A DNA stretch of 64,000 bases, taken from NCBI GenBank assembly GCA_963575745.1, contig CAUYUJ010004558.1:823347-887346 (forward strand). Direction: 5' to 3'. Origin of the DNA: Prorocentrum cordatum. Taxonomy: Eukaryota; Sar; Dinophyceae; Prorocentrales; Prorocentraceae. Shown here in pieces: positions 12,340 to 23,127 of the stretch. The notes under the pieces are model-generated. The model was given only the letters and a program-made list of their open reading frames with translations. It made no database searches and had not been told where the DNA came from. Position 1 is the stretch's first letter; every line of letters starts with the position of its first letter. The position numbers and the translations under genes were made by a program.

Positions 12340-12662
12340 GAGGACGGGGGAAGAGGGGGAGGAGGAGGAGCAGGAGGAAGAGGAGGAGAAAAAAAGGGGC
12401 AGGAGGGGGGAGGCGTAGCGAGGTGAGCGAGATGCGGAGGAGGCAACAGGAGGAGGGAGAGGAGAAGGAAGAAAGGGAGGAGAGGGAGAGGGAGGAGGAA
12501 GACGGGAGGAGGGAGGAGGGAGGAGGGAGGAGGGAGGAGGGAGGGAGGACGGAGGGAGGGACGGAGGCAGAAGGGAGGGAGGAGGGAGGAGGGAGGAGGG
12601 AGGGAAGGCGGGAGGGCGGGAGGGCGGAGGGAGGGAGGGAGGAGGAGGAGGAGGAGGAGGAA
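12340..12662. repeat. (GGA)n purine tract
   Basis: A long G/A-only stretch of GGA and GGGA units on the plus strand (TCC on the minus strand). It abuts the 3' end of the minus-strand TCC-bracketed unit. Open frames through it encode only Glu/Arg/Gly or, antisense, Ser/Leu/Pro runs. Confidence 0.95.
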
Positions 12663-13358
12663 CAGGACCAGTGTAAACCCAAGATGCATCAACGATATCG
12701 CTATCAACCCTCCTTGCAAGCCCTTTCTTTTATAGGCCCCATACAAAGATTCATTTGCAGTGGAGGAAGTGCACCGTTGGAAAACAGTCGTTTGAAATTC
12801 GTGAACTGCGCCAGAACGCCATTATTGGGATTTCAACGCCGTTAATCACTGTCACTGTTGTGCGTTGATGAGCTTGAATCGTGCAAATACACCATTCTCG
12901 GGATTTCAACACCACGAATCAACGTGATTGTTGCGCCCTGACAGTCGGATATCGTGCCAAAAATGTTCTGCGACGTTAACCCTGATAATTTTTGAAACTG
13001 TTGTACACTCCCAAAACGAATATGCGCGACGCTAAGGCGAGAGCCACATGTTCAAAACGAGCCGCCATGAATCCGTGAAACGCTTGCAAATGTTTCAGTT
13101 AAGACGGATGTGCGCGGTGCTCAGGCGAGAGCCACATGTTCAAAACGGCCCGCCCTCAATCCGTGAAATTATTGATATGCATGGCGTTAGCGCGAGAGCC
13201 ACATATTGAAAGCGGTCAGTCCTCCATCCGTGAAATGCTTGCAAATTCTAAGTTTCAGGATCATAACTGGTGAGGAAGTCTCACGCGAAACCCCCAGCCC
13301 GCCCTTCCGATTGGCTTCGGGGTGCGACAGGAAGGAGTTGCTCATAAGGGCGAGGAAT
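12663..13358 (-). repeat. TCC-bracketed composite unit, copy E
   Basis: Read on the minus strand it starts at about 13358 ('attcct..cctgtcgcaccccga'), runs through about three ~82-bp minisatellite copies ('cacggatt.ag.gcgg', then 'gtggctctcgcc' and 'gcgcacat'), then a 'gttgaaatccc..gaatgg' segment. It ends at about 12663 with 'gggtttacactggtcc' running into TCC. The same structure occurs on the plus strand at 31045, 38321 and 39307, and split at 32574/36204. Both flanks are (TCC)n on the same strand. It is non-coding. Confidence 0.8.
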
Positions 13359-13374
13359 GATGATGGAAGAGAAG

Positions 13375-13795
13375 AAGAAAAGGAAGTAAGAGGAGAAGGA
13401 GGAGGACGAGGCAGGAAAAGGAGGGGGGAGGAGGAGGAGGAGGGGGAGGAGGAGCAGGAGGAGCAGGAGGAGGAGGAGGAGAAGGATGAGAAGGAGGAGG
13501 AGGAGCACGAGGAGCAGGAGGAGCAGGAGGAGGAGGAGGAGGAGGAGGAGGCAGGAGGAGGAGGGGGGAAGGACGAGGAGGAGCAGGAGGAGCAGGAGGA
13601 GGAGGAGGCAGGAGGAGGGAAGAGGAGGAGGAGGAGGAGGAGGAGGAGGAGGAGGAGGAGGAGGAGGAGAAGGAGGAGGGGGAGGGGGAGGGGAGGAGGA
13701 GAGGAGGAGGAGGAGGACGAGGAGGAGAGGAGGAGGAGGAGCAGCAGCAGCAGCAGGAGGAGGAGGAGGAGGGGAGGAAGGGAGGGAGGGAAAGG
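13375..13795. repeat. (GGA)n purine tract
   Basis: About 420 bp of GGA/GGAGCA units flank the 5' side of the minus-strand unit E. A (GCA)n patch is at 13740-13755. Homopurine/homopyrimidine mirror symmetry makes triplex DNA possible. Confidence 0.95.
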
Positions 13796-14287
13796 TAGGG
13801 AAAGGGAGGAGTTGTCTCGTAAGCATCCGGTCAAGGGGTGATCAGCAGCTCGGACTTCCACGCGAAGGGCCACGAGCTGCTGCAACTGGCGCTGTTTACA
13901 AGGAGACCCCTCGCACCATCTCGCGCCCTCTTGCTTCTACTCCTTCCCTCCCTCATTCCCTCCCCTCCCTTTTTCAGTCCCCTCTCTCTCTATCCCTCCC
14001 TCCCTTCCCTCCCGCGTCATCACCATCAGCAGCAGCAGTATCAGCCCACTTCTCGCCCTCCCGCGTCACCAGTGCCCTTCGCTGGGAAGGTCAAAGGGCG
14101 GGGGCGAGAGACCCAAGAGAGCGCACGGGGAGCGGGGGGGCGCGAGGGAAGTTTCCCTCGCGCTCCGCCGCGGGGAGGAGCCGAGCTCCGCAGCCGTCTT
14201 GGCTCGGGCCGCTGGCCGTGCCGAGCCGGGACGCTCAACGCAAGGGTGAACACCGCCGTCGCCGCACGCGCGGGGAGCGGTAGCGCA

Positions 14288-14487
14288 ATGCAGCGTGGCG
14301 CGCCGCAGTGGGCGGGCCGCTGCGTTGCGCTGGCGCGCGCGGAGCCCCTCTTCCTGGCCCTGGGCGGCGACCCGGAGCCCCAGGGCGCCCGCGAGCTGCT
14401 ACAGGCCTTGTTGCCAGGGGCCGGCGCGCTGGTGGTGTCCCTGGCGGACGGCACGGGCGAGTCGGCCACGAGCGCCTCGCTCTGCAG
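14288..14487 (+). CDS. Possible first exon of the 17-kb gene (speculative)
   Basis: ATG at 14288 opens 'MQRGAPQWAG...LARAEPLFLALGG' and 'LLPGAGALVVSLADGTGES', similar in composition to the 17.0-18.9 kb coding region. A GC donor after CAG at 14487 and the AG at 17015-17016 would join in phase with that region as a GC-AG intron of about 2.5 kb containing a MITE and a GGA tract. Dinoflagellates do use non-GT donors (family knowledge). One in three random site pairs would be in phase, so the support is weak. Confidence 0.22.
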
Positions 14488-14839
14488 GCTCCTCGCAGGC
14501 GACGTCAGCCGACCACCTCAGCGATCCTGGCCTGGCCTGGCCCCAGGATCGGTGCCTACGCCGCTCTGGGTCAGAGGAGGGGCGAGCTGAGACAACGGTG
14601 GTGGGCCTTCGGGGGGGGCCCTCGTCGCCACGGCTGGACGCAGCTGGGGCCACTGGCGCGTTTGACGGTTCCGCAGATTGGCGACACGGAGATTTTCGTG
14701 GTGGCATGGACATGTTAGGTGTGGCATAGGCACTACGCAAATCCACGACCGAAGACGCGATGTATAAACACTACGTAAAAACATTGCGTAGACTGCCCCA
14801 ATGTGGTTTCGTCGCTGGGCGCTCCCGCGGCGCACCCCG

Positions 14840-15365
14840 CGCCGATCCCCCAGGCGCTCCTGCGGCCGGATCACCGCGGACTCGGGCGAAACTAACGAGA
14901 GAGGCGGGCGACCGTGGTGTTTTCGCGCAGTTGTTGTTTTACCTCTTTAGAGTCAACCCGCACAGTACGGATGAGCGACTTTCCCACGGTTACCTTTGCA
15001 TCCTTCCCATTCAGCGCATCCTTGGCCGCTCTCGCGGGCCGCACCCCGCTCGCAAAGTGCCGACATGGCCTTCCAAGGCCCTTGCATCCTTATCGCGCGT
15101 CCTTATTATTCGGTTTGACCGTAGCGTGCCGACACGGTGCTCTCCTGCGGCGCTGCTGCGACCAGCGCTCTTGGCTGTTTCTGGCGACATTGACGAGAGA
15201 CGCGGGCGACCAGGCAATCGGCATAGTGTTTTGACGTCGTATGCTGTTGCATGATGAGTTCACGCGCGCCGACACGTGGCGTTCCTGCGGCGCTCTCTCG
15301 GATTCGGGTGAAATTGACGAGAGATGCGGGCGACGAGGAATTGTTGTTTGTGTTTTCACGTAGTG
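14840..15365. repeat. Three diverged ~100-130-bp repeats, one holding a MITE
   Basis: Copies at about 14850-14940, 15125-15235 and 15265-15365 share 'gctc.tgcggc', 'gcgaaa/gcgaca.t.acgagaga.gcgggcgac' and 'gtgttttcgcg/cacg'. The MITE at 14950-15121 lies between the first and second copies. Confidence 0.6.
14950..15121. mobile_element. Tc1/mariner-type MITE, family 1, copy a
   Basis: A 172-bp element flanked by TA on both sides (14948-14949 and 15122-15123). Its ends are GAGTCAACCCG on the left and, complemented, CGGTCAAACCG on the right, so it is more diverged than copy b at 49510-49680. The interior is colinear with copy b, including 'gtgccgacatggccttccaagg'. TA duplication plus a CAGT-like end fits Tc1/mariner. 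Confidence 0.75.
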
Positions 15366-15654
15366 CTTTCGAGTAGAGTGCTGACACGGGGCGCTCCAGC
15401 GGCGTTCCAGCGGCTGGCGGGGAGGTCCAGCGGAGCGCTGTTTTCAAGGCAGTGTTCTATCCGGTCCGTGTCCTTCTATCGGTGTCTCATGAGTCGTGCT
15501 ACAAGCGAGCATCCCACGTAGCGTACACAAGCATCTCATCAGCCTTGACAGCTTTATCCAACGGTTCCGCCCACTTGTTGCTGACGGGTTGGGCACCAAG
15601 GTCATTTTTGTTAGCTCCAGAGGCCTCTGGGGACCTTTGCTGGCCTCCGTAGAG

Positions 15655-16058
15655 GGAGGAGGAGGAGGAGGAGGAGAAGGAGGAGGAGGAGGAGGAGGAG
15701 GAGGAGGAAATGGAGGAGGAGGAGGAGGAGGAGAAGATGAGGAGAAGGGAGAGAGGGAGGAGGGGGGATGAAGAGAGAGGAGGAGGAGGAGGAGGAGGAG
15801 GAGGAGGAGGAGGAGGAGGAGGAGGAGGAGCGGGAGGAGGAGGAAGACAAGGAGGAGGAGGAGGAGGACGAGGAGAAGGATGAGGAGGAGGGAGAAGGGA
15901 GGAAGGGGGAGGAGGAGGAGGAGGAGGAGGAGGAGGAGGAGGAGAGAGGAGGAGGAGGAGGAGGAGGAGGAGGAGGAGAGAGGAGCGAGGAGGAGGAGGA
16001 GGAGGAGGAGGAGGAGGAGGAGGAGGAGGAGGAGGAGGAGGAGGAGGAGGAGGAGGAG
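15655..16058. repeat. (GGA)n purine tract
   Basis: About 400 bp of nearly pure GGA with GGGA and GAAGGA variants on the plus strand. Long Glu/Arg/Gly open frames through it are repeat artefacts. Confidence 0.95.
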
Positions 16059-16059
16059 T

Positions 16060-16637
16060 ACGATAACGACGAAGAGCCATCCCTGCCCCTATGCAAAAAC
16101 ACTACGTGTAACACATGACACGTGATGTTCGTCGCGCGCGAGTCGTAGTGCGCGAGCCGTCGTGACAACGACAGCAACGAGGGCGACGGCACGACGACAG
16201 CGACGAGGGCGACAGCGAGGAGGGTGTTTCCGCTCGGGATTCTGCGCGCCTACGACGGTGCGGACCCCCACCCACCACGCTGGGGAGCTCCGCACTACGC
16301 AAAAACGCTACGCAAAATCACGACGGCAAAAAAACGCACGGAACACGCAACGCGAAGGCGCACTATGCACGATCGTCACGTCGTCACGTGAATACGCCCA
16401 CGGCGCTTGACACCAGGACGGGCGACAACGGTGGCGGTGCTGCAGAGGGTGGTTCCACTTTGGATTCTGCGCGATCGCGACGGAGCTGACCCTCGTCCGC
16501 TACGCCGCAGGGTTTCGCACCACGCGATAACACTATGCAAAAACACTATGTAGAATACTAGCGTAGCGTTTTTTTCCGCCGCGTCCATCACAGCGTCGGT
16601 CGCGAGTCGTCGCGACGACGACGACAACGACGACGAC

Positions 16638-16675
<38 letters not shown>

Positions 16676-16850
16676 AGCGACGCGGGCGTCGATGCTACGG
16701 AGGGTGGTTCCGCACTACGCTGAAACATTACGCGAAAACATTACGCAAAGATAATACGCAGAAGCATTACGCGAGAAATCCACGCGAAAGCACTACCTCC
16801 CTGCGCTACGCGAATGCACTAAGCAAATAGGCAAATACTCGACCTAGATT
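16060..16850. repeat. Degenerate 'cactacgcaaaaac' repeats and (GAC)n
   Basis: The word 'actacgcaaaaac' or close variants recurs at about 16090, 16290, 16525, 16545 and repeatedly at 16715-16840. A (CGA)n run lies at 16608-16680. No gene seen. Confidence 0.65.
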
Positions 16851-17002
16851 ATTTCACCCTTAGGCGCCAGTCTCCCGGACCTCGCGAGGGGGCCAGGGGC
16901 CGATTCTGAGTTGCCGTTGTCTCGACTCGCCCTGCTCCGACTGGCCAGGCCAGGAGGCCATGTGCCCCGATCCTGGGCCCATGATGGGCCCGGCCAGGAC
17001 CG

Positions 17003-18946
17003 GTGCAGTTGCTCAGATGGCGTCGCCCGTTCCTCCCCGCCTCGGCCACCGTGCTGGGTCTCGACCATGACCACGCCGACGCCGTGGCTCCGCCGACCAG
17101 CCCTGGCGGGTGCCGGCGCGCTGTCCTGCGGGCCGATGCGCGCACGCCGCTGGCGGAGCCGTTGGCCCGTGGGTGCAGGCTGCTGGGGGCGGCGCCTCGG
17201 GCTGGCGCCGACCTGGTCGTGATGCGGCGCGGCCTGTGCCTGTGCCGAGGGCTCGGGGAGCCGCTGTGCGGAGGCGTCGGCCTCTCGGACGTCACGGGCC
17301 TCTGCGAGCGGGTTGCAGAGATCCTTGCGCCAGGGGGGGTTGCCCTGCTTTGCGGGAGGCCCTGCAGCAGCGTTGCCGACGCCCTTTCGGTCGAGCGTCT
17401 GGCTGTGGAGGTTGCGTGCGAGGAGGCCGTGCATCAAGCGCGCTCGCTGAACCAATGGGCGCAGTGGCTGCGGCACTCGCCCGGGCTCGCTCCAGGTGTC
17501 CTCCTAGCCGGGCGAGCGGGCTGCAGAGCGCCTTGCCCACCGCGCCCGCTGGACCAGACAGATCGCAGCTGCGTCCAGGAGTCGCTCTGCGACTCCGTCG
17601 GGGCTCTTCATCAGGGGCTGCGCAGCAGGGGCCTTATCCTGCTGCCAGTGGAGGACAAGGCAGGACTCGGCGAGGCGTTCTACAGCGGCAGCAGCAACCT
17701 CGACGTCGTCGCCCCGCCCGGCGCCCACCTCGTCTGCTTGTTGGGCGACGGCGCGGCGTCAGAGGACGTCTGCTTCGAGTGCGGCGTGCGAGACGACCGC
17801 CCCTCGGAGAACTTCCTGGACGGCGTCAGGCAGCTCGTCGCGGACCGGCTCGCCGTCGACAAGGGCGCCGTGAGGTTCACTTTCGAGCCGGGCGCCCGCA
17901 GGTGCGGGGCCGAGGTGGGCGCGGGCCCACCGGCCCAGGTCCGGGCCTTCGGCGCTTGGGGCGTGGGCGAGGCCGTCGCGCGCGCCCGCGCCAAGCTCTC
18001 CGCCGCCAGTGCCGAGCTGAGGGCGGCGGCCCCGCTGGCGCGCGAGGCCCTCGCACAGGCGGGCTGCGCAGTCCTGGCCACGAGCAGCCTGGCGGAGATC
18101 AGCCAGGCCGTCACGGCCTTGGACGCAGAGGCAGTTCTCGTGGGGCTGGACTCCGACGCGCTGGACCTTCTGTGGGGCTTCGAGCGCCTGCACTGCGGGC
18201 TGGCCGCACTTACAGGGGCGTGCCCGCGGGACGGCCAGACCCTGGCCGCGCGCGAGCTCGCCCGCGGCGAGGTCCTGGCCGCGCGGCTGACGAGGGCGGA
18301 GTCGCAGAGCAGACTGGTGGCGGAGCTCTCGAGGTCTCTGGCTGCAGCCACCCCAGCGGCTGGCTGGGGCCCCCTCGCAGAGTGGGCCAGCCAGCTGGCC
18401 GACCGCCGCTCGGGGGGCGCGGTCGGGCATTTCGAGGCCTTCCTGCTGACGCTCCTGGCACTCTGGCCGCCTGAGCGCCCGCTGGGCGGGCCGAGGGCGC
18501 AGCTACTGTCGGACCTCGCGGGCGACTTCGAGCACGCCCTGGACGTCGAGCGGCACCGCGCCGCCCTGCCCGACTGCGGCTGCCTGGAGCAGCTCCGCGC
18601 CGCGCTGGCCGACTGCGAGCCGCGGCAGCTGCTCGCGGCCGCCCGCGCGCTGGCCGAGGGCTGCTGCCGCGGGCCGGGCGCCGGCGCGGCCGTGCTGGCG
18701 CGGGCGGCGTGCGAGAGGGCCGCCGGGCTCGCGCTGCGCCCCGACCGCCACGCGGAGGCCGCAGTGGCCGGGCTCCTCGGAGGCCTGCGCCCCTCGCCGC
18801 TGGCGCGCGCGCTGGCGGGCCTGGGCGAGGACGCCGCGGCCCTGCGGCGCGCCAGGCTCCGCCGCATCGCGGGCGCGGCGGGGCGCCAGCGGCGGCGGGG
18901 CGCGCCAGGGGAGCAGAAGGCTCAAACCTCCCACGTGAGCGACTGA
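17003..18946 (+). CDS. Hypothetical Ala/Leu-rich protein (probable exon)
   Basis: Open from 16985 to TGA at 18944-18946. The nearest in-frame ATG is at 17222, giving 574 residues, so either that is the start or the 5' part is an exon entered by splicing near 17009-17017. The protein has phrases such as 'ILAPGGVALLCGRPCSS', 'HLVCLLGDGAAS' and 'AVLVGLDSDALDLLWGFERL', and long alpha-helical Ala/Leu/Arg-rich stretches. The C-terminus is basic. There is no signal peptide, membrane segment or motif I recognise. Codon third positions are strongly G/C. The antisense and +1 frames are also long, as expected at this GC, so coding is likely but not certain. Low-complexity helices make homology by eye unsafe. 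Confidence 0.5.
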   Translation: MQLLRWRRPFLPASATVLGLDHDHADAVAPPTSPGGCRRAVLRADARTPLAEPLARGCRLLGAAPRAGADLVVMRRGLCLCRGLGEPLCGGVGLSDVTGLCERVAEILAPGGVALLCGRPCSSVADALSVERLAVEVACEEAVHQARSLNQWAQWLRHSPGLAPGVLLAGRAGCRAPCPPRPLDQTDRSCVQESLCDSVGALHQGLRSRGLILLPVEDKAGLGEAFYSGSSNLDVVAPPGAHLVCLLGDGAASEDVCFECGVRDDRPSENFLDGVRQLVADRLAVDKGAVRFTFEPGARRCGAEVGAGPPAQVRAFGAWGVGEAVARARAKLSAASAELRAAAPLAREALAQAGCAVLATSSLAEISQAVTALDAEAVLVGLDSDALDLLWGFERLHCGLAALTGACPRDGQTLAARELARGEVLAARLTRAESQSRLVAELSRSLAAATPAAGWGPLAEWASQLADRRSGGAVGHFEAFLLTLLALWPPERPLGGPRAQLLSDLAGDFEHALDVERHRAALPDCGCLEQLRAALADCEPRQLLAAARALAEGCCRGPGAGAAVLARAACERAAGLALRPDRHAEAAVAGLLGGLRPSPLARALAGLGEDAAALRRARLRRIAGAAGRQRRRGAPGEQKAQTSHVSD

Positions 18947-20900
18947 AGAAAGCTGGGCCGATTGCGCCGACATTTGCGCGTAAGCTTCCCGCGTAAGGTC
19001 GCGCGTGAGCGCCCTCATTTTCACCGTAGCGTGCCGCGATGGCGGCCCGCGGAAGACACCGCGTGAGGTCGCTATGTCATCCTGCGCAAGACTTGTTTCA
19101 TTTCGTCGCTCACGTGTTGAACATGTCGAGGCGGCAGTTTTTCACATTTTCTGGCCTCCAGGGGCCCTCGCCGGGCCCAGAGACCCTCAGAAAACGATTC
19201 GGGACGAAAAGCTGGCCCCAGGGGAAGGGTCGGGACTTCCAGAGGCCCCGCACTAACAAAAAATGAGGACACCGGATCTCTTTGGGAGGGAGGCTGAAAT
19301 GGGTGGGCGGGAACAGCCCCTGCCGCTGTTTTCTGGCCTCGGCCCCGTGCCCCAGGAGGTTGTCCAGCCCCGGTCGCATCGTCTCAATTGCTCTGGGTTT
19401 CATCCAGCCTTGGGGCAGTTTCCCCAGCCATGGCCACTCCCACGCATATCGAAGTTCCAATTTCCACTTCTTCCAGAGTCGCGATACCTTGAGATCCGAC
19501 GACGCGATCGAAAAAGTCGCGGTGGAAAATCACAGCAGAAACCCTCGACCTATCTTCCTGCGGCATCTCTCGAGCCGGATCGATCCGTGAGGGTCGATAC
19601 GTTGTTTGCTCCCCGCGCAGGCGTTCAAGGTTGAACGCCGCCAGTAACCCAGAATCAACCAATCCGGAACAATCTGGCGATCGAAATGCCGACGATCGTT
19701 CAAGGCTGAACGATCCATGCGGTGTCAGAAACCAACGCCAGGGTTGAGGGTCATCACAACACGAGCTTGCCGTGGGTCGATGTGGTCGGGAATTGTGTCG
19801 CGCCGCCGTTTCTGGCCAACCACGCCTCGGCGCTATCCACGTCCCAGTCCCCAAGCTTTGCAAGCGTCAACGTCCCGAGCCTTGCGAAGCCTTTCGTTTC
19901 GCGACACGGAGGGACACACCATCCGCTTGCAGGGCATCGCGTGTCGCCAAGGCCGCCGCCGCGACACGCTACGCAAAGATTCCCGACCGTAGGTCGATAC
20001 GTTGTTTGCCCCCGCCGCCGTCGAACACCCGCGGCCGCACCAGGGCCGCCTCCCGCCGGCGCGCGACGGCGACTGCGGCTGGTGCGAGGCTGGCGGCCGC
20101 CGTGGCCGAGACGCGGCCGCGCGCCGGCGACGCCCGCGGCAGTCCTGAAAAGCTCGCGGGGCACCGCTCCGAACGACTGCCCTCAGGCCAGAGGAGGAGA
20201 GACTGCCGATACCGCGACCCTTCCGCCGTCATCGCCGCGGCTGGATCCGCCTCGAGATCTTGATCAGAGCGCACCCCAGGAGAGGTCCTCAAAGGACAGC
20301 GGCCAACCGCTCCGACCCAGATCTCCGTCGATATGATTTTGTCGATCCCGCTCTTTTATCCTCATTTCGACCTCTGGGGCCTGTGTTCGGACCCTGGGGC
20401 CACCAAAACAATGGCAACCAAAAGTGGGGCCAGAGCTGACCCTGGGGAAGGAGTCGGGAGTCCTGGGGCCGCGAATCCGAAAAGCCGTATCGGCCTTTTG
20501 TCGTCGCTTTCGGCCTTTGGAGGCCCTCGCCGGGCCCCCAGGACCGCGAGAAACGACCCAGGATGAGAAGCCGGCCCTGAGGAAGGGGTCTATGGCGGGA
20601 CACACAGCAGAAGATCGCGGCGGCCAGGTTGGAACGTTCTCGGCCGAGCCCGTCTCCTGCCTTGGACCGTCAAAAGGCGACTCAGGGTGAAAAGCCTGGG
20701 GAAAGGAGTCGAGATCCTTGGGCGCCAACATCACGGAGAAAAATGCAGCGGAGGAGGGGGTTGCTGGCGGCGCACAGACGGGTGTCGCGCGGGGGGGGGC
20801 TTACAAGAAGGCAGCGGGATCCATAGGAGCCCGTCAATCGACAGGGGTCCGACCGACCGAGCACCCCGGGCCAAAGCAGGGTCCATCTTCAATCCGTGTG
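18947..20900. repeat. Intergenic; several copies of a dispersed ~100-bp motif
   Basis: Related blocks at about 19135-19255, 20355-20470, 20500-20600 and 20650-20735 share the order 'ggcctc.ggggccctcgccgggcc', 'gaaa.cga..c.ggatgaaaagc', 'ggccc.gggaaggagtcg.ga'. Further relatives are at 1080-1200, 49095-49160 and 60840-60930. No gene is visible. Confidence 0.6.
19799..19985. repeat. Dispersed repeat pair, copy 2
   Basis: Homologous to 7812-7992 over about 180 bp with scattered substitutions and small indels. The two copies are 12 kb apart in the same orientation. Confidence 0.6.
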
Positions 20901-20904
20901 ATCC

Positions 20905-21900
20905 GATTTGATTCGATACCGACTCCAGCCGGCCCGATCCGGTTCGATTCCGATGTTCATTCGATCCGATGCGGCCTGTCGTTTACATGGTGCTGTTGTG
21001 CGTCCTGGCGAGGCCGATCCGATTCGACTCCGACTCCGTGCCGATGCGGGCCGATCCGATTTTCATTCCGATTCCATCCGATTTCCTGACTCGATGCTGG
21101 CTGATCTTGCTAGAGGTGCGTGGAGGTGCCGGTTTTGCCCCAACTAGCCCCCTGTTTGTCCCGCAAGCCCCCTTTTCTTGTCGCCTGCCCTGGTTGCCAC
21201 CGCTGGCCCCTTTGCAGGTCCCGCTGGCCCCTTTGTCGCCAATGCCGATAGCCGCCAGCAGTTCTTGCTTGGCCCAAGCCGGCACATGTTTTGCCTTCCT
21301 TCTCGCCCACGTCTGTTGCGGCTGCAAGCCCCTCACTAGCTTACTAGCTCTGGCTCAGCCGACGAGCCCGGCCAGCCGTGCTTGCAGCCAAGGCCAGTTA
21401 CCGCCACCAGCCTCTATTGATCCAGCAAAGTCCACCAGCGCAACCAGCCCTGCGCGCCACCGACTAGCCTATGCCTGGCACTTCTTGCCTGGCCCTTACT
21501 AGCCTGACTAGTCGTGACTGTCGCCAGCGGTGCATGCCGCCACTGGCCCCCACTATCCCATGCCTGACCTCCACGAGCCAGTACCGGCCCCGCTTGCGCT
21601 CCTTGTCACCGAGGCCAGTCGCCGCTGCTAGCCTCAATACGTCCTAGGCGGACTCGCCACCGCTAGCGCTGACAAGTCCTGGTTATCGCGAATGATCCAT
21701 GTTGCTACTGGCCCCAGCAAACCCCCTTGGCATTCCTTGTCGCCAACGCCAGACGCCGCTACAAGCCCCCACTAGCTCTGGCCTAGCCCTGCCAACGTCT
21801 GCCTAGCCTCCCTAGCGACACCAGCCACGCCGGTTTCCGCAACTAGCCCCAATTTGCCACTACCCAGCCCTGGCTCGCCAAGGCTCGCCTCCGTTCGCCC
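20905..21900. repeat. Degenerate GATCCGATTC and GCTGGCCCC-type repeats
   Basis: 20905-21085 repeats 'gatccgatt.gattc' and 'ccgactcc'. 21110-21900 repeats loosely spaced 'ctagc', 'gccgcca' and 'tggcccc' phrases with an irregular 40-60-bp period. No gene seen; this is the upstream flank of the oxygenase gene. Confidence 0.55.
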
Positions 21901-22125
21901 CGCAGCACCAGTAGCGACAGCGGCTGCGCTGGAGCCAGCGTGCTCACCATTCCGTGGCTTCGCTGTGCGATGATGATTCTTCTGCCAAGCGAAATCCCTC
22001 AAACGAGTATTGTTTGGGGCCCACGCGCCAGAGTCATTCAAAACAGACGCCCTCGCAGAGCGTGTGCGCTGTCTAGCTGGGTCCGTGCACATTTGGTTCA
22101 AGCAAGGGCAGCACAGCCAGAAGGC

Positions 22126-23127
22126 ATGGACCCGCCCGACACCGCCCCACCTGCGTTTGCTGTGGTGCCTGCGACCACCGATGGTCCGACGCAGACCGAG
22201 GTCATCGCGGGAGAGACGGAGGACATCCACCTGCTTGCTACAGGTGGTGGTTGGCCTGTCGCGGGGGACCAGCTGGAGGTTGAGTGGCCGTGCGAGTCGT
22301 CCTCTGTGGTGGGCGGCGCTCCTGAGACCAGGAAGATCTGGTTCCGCGTGTCCGTGGTCGACGTTAAGGCGCCGGGCTCGACGCGGGCAAAGTTCTTGCT
22401 GCGGTTCGAGGACGACGGTGGCGAGGCGTGGAATTCTTTGCGGAAGGTCCAGTGGAGACACTCGGCTAAAGCGAGCCTTGGGGACACAGAGTCCACCAGC
22501 GGCACCGAGGCGGACGAGGGCGAGGTGGAGGACCCCACAGGCTTCGTGCACGCGTTCTCCCTGGAAGGGGACCTCCTAGACTTCTGCGACGAGCTCCACG
22601 CCCGCCGCGCAGAGCTGGCCGACCGCACGCGCGGAGACTCGGAGTGCGGCGAGAACTTGCAGGGCGGCCTCGTCTCTGTAGTGGTGAGGCGAGACTCGCT
22701 GCCCCCCCGGGAGAGGGAGCTGTACCACCGCATCCACCACCGCTGCATCGACGAGGTCCCCCTGGCCTGGCCTGGCTGGCTGCAGCGCGCCGGCGGCCGG
22801 GGCGCCCGAGCGAGGCCCTCGCAGGACTTACGGCTGCTGCAGTACTCCGGGGACGCCAACTTCAGCGCGCACGTGGACAGCGGGTGGGCGTGCCAGGCCT
22901 TGGTGTACTTGAACAGCGACTTCCGGGGAGGGCATACCATGTTCCCGAATCTGCACGCGCGGTACCGGCCGAAGCGCGGCAGGGTGCTCATGTGGCGGTC
23001 CATCTGCGTGGGCCACAGGGCCGCGAAGCCGGGCAGCCTAGAGGACCACCCTGCCTTGCACCTGGCCAGCGGCCTGCGCGGGCCAGGCACCAAGCGCGCG
23101 GTGAGCCTGCACCTGGTGTTGGCCTGA
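22126..23127 (+). CDS. Tudor-like / 2OG-Fe(II) oxygenase (prolyl 4-hydroxylase-like)
   Basis: 333 residues from ATG 22126 (the frame is open further upstream, but residues there are not conserved-looking) to TGA 23125. Residues ~40-110 resemble a Tudor-like barrel ('VAGDQLEVEWP', 'KIWFRVSVVDV', 'FLLRFEDDGGEAWNSL'). The C-terminal half is a double-stranded beta-helix oxygenase: 'FSAHVDSGWA' supplies the iron ligands His249 and Asp251, 'FRGGHTMFP' is the usual strand after it, 'PKRGRVLMW' follows, and the distal ligand is probably His312 in 'ALHLASGL', with Lys323 a candidate 2-oxoglutarate anchor. No signal peptide is seen, so a cytosolic or nuclear protein is likely. The substrate is unknown. 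The gene is intronless and may be retroposed, but no SL relic is seen upstream. Confidence 0.82.
   Translation: MDPPDTAPPAFAVVPATTDGPTQTEVIAGETEDIHLLATGGGWPVAGDQLEVEWPCESSSVVGGAPETRKIWFRVSVVDVKAPGSTRAKFLLRFEDDGGEAWNSLRKVQWRHSAKASLGDTESTSGTEADEGEVEDPTGFVHAFSLEGDLLDFCDELHARRAELADRTRGDSECGENLQGGLVSVVVRRDSLPPRERELYHRIHHRCIDEVPLAWPGWLQRAGGRGARARPSQDLRLLQYSGDANFSAHVDSGWACQALVYLNSDFRGGHTMFPNLHARYRPKRGRVLMWRSICVGHRAAKPGSLEDHPALHLASGLRGPGTKRAVSLHLVLA

Noticed and set aside
16844-18867. Antisense and alternative-frame open frames overlapping the 17-19 kb coding region
   Set aside because: High GC depletes stop codons. These frames are Arg/Ala/Ser-rich shadows without recognisable motifs, while the plus frame 17003-18946 has the most protein-like composition.
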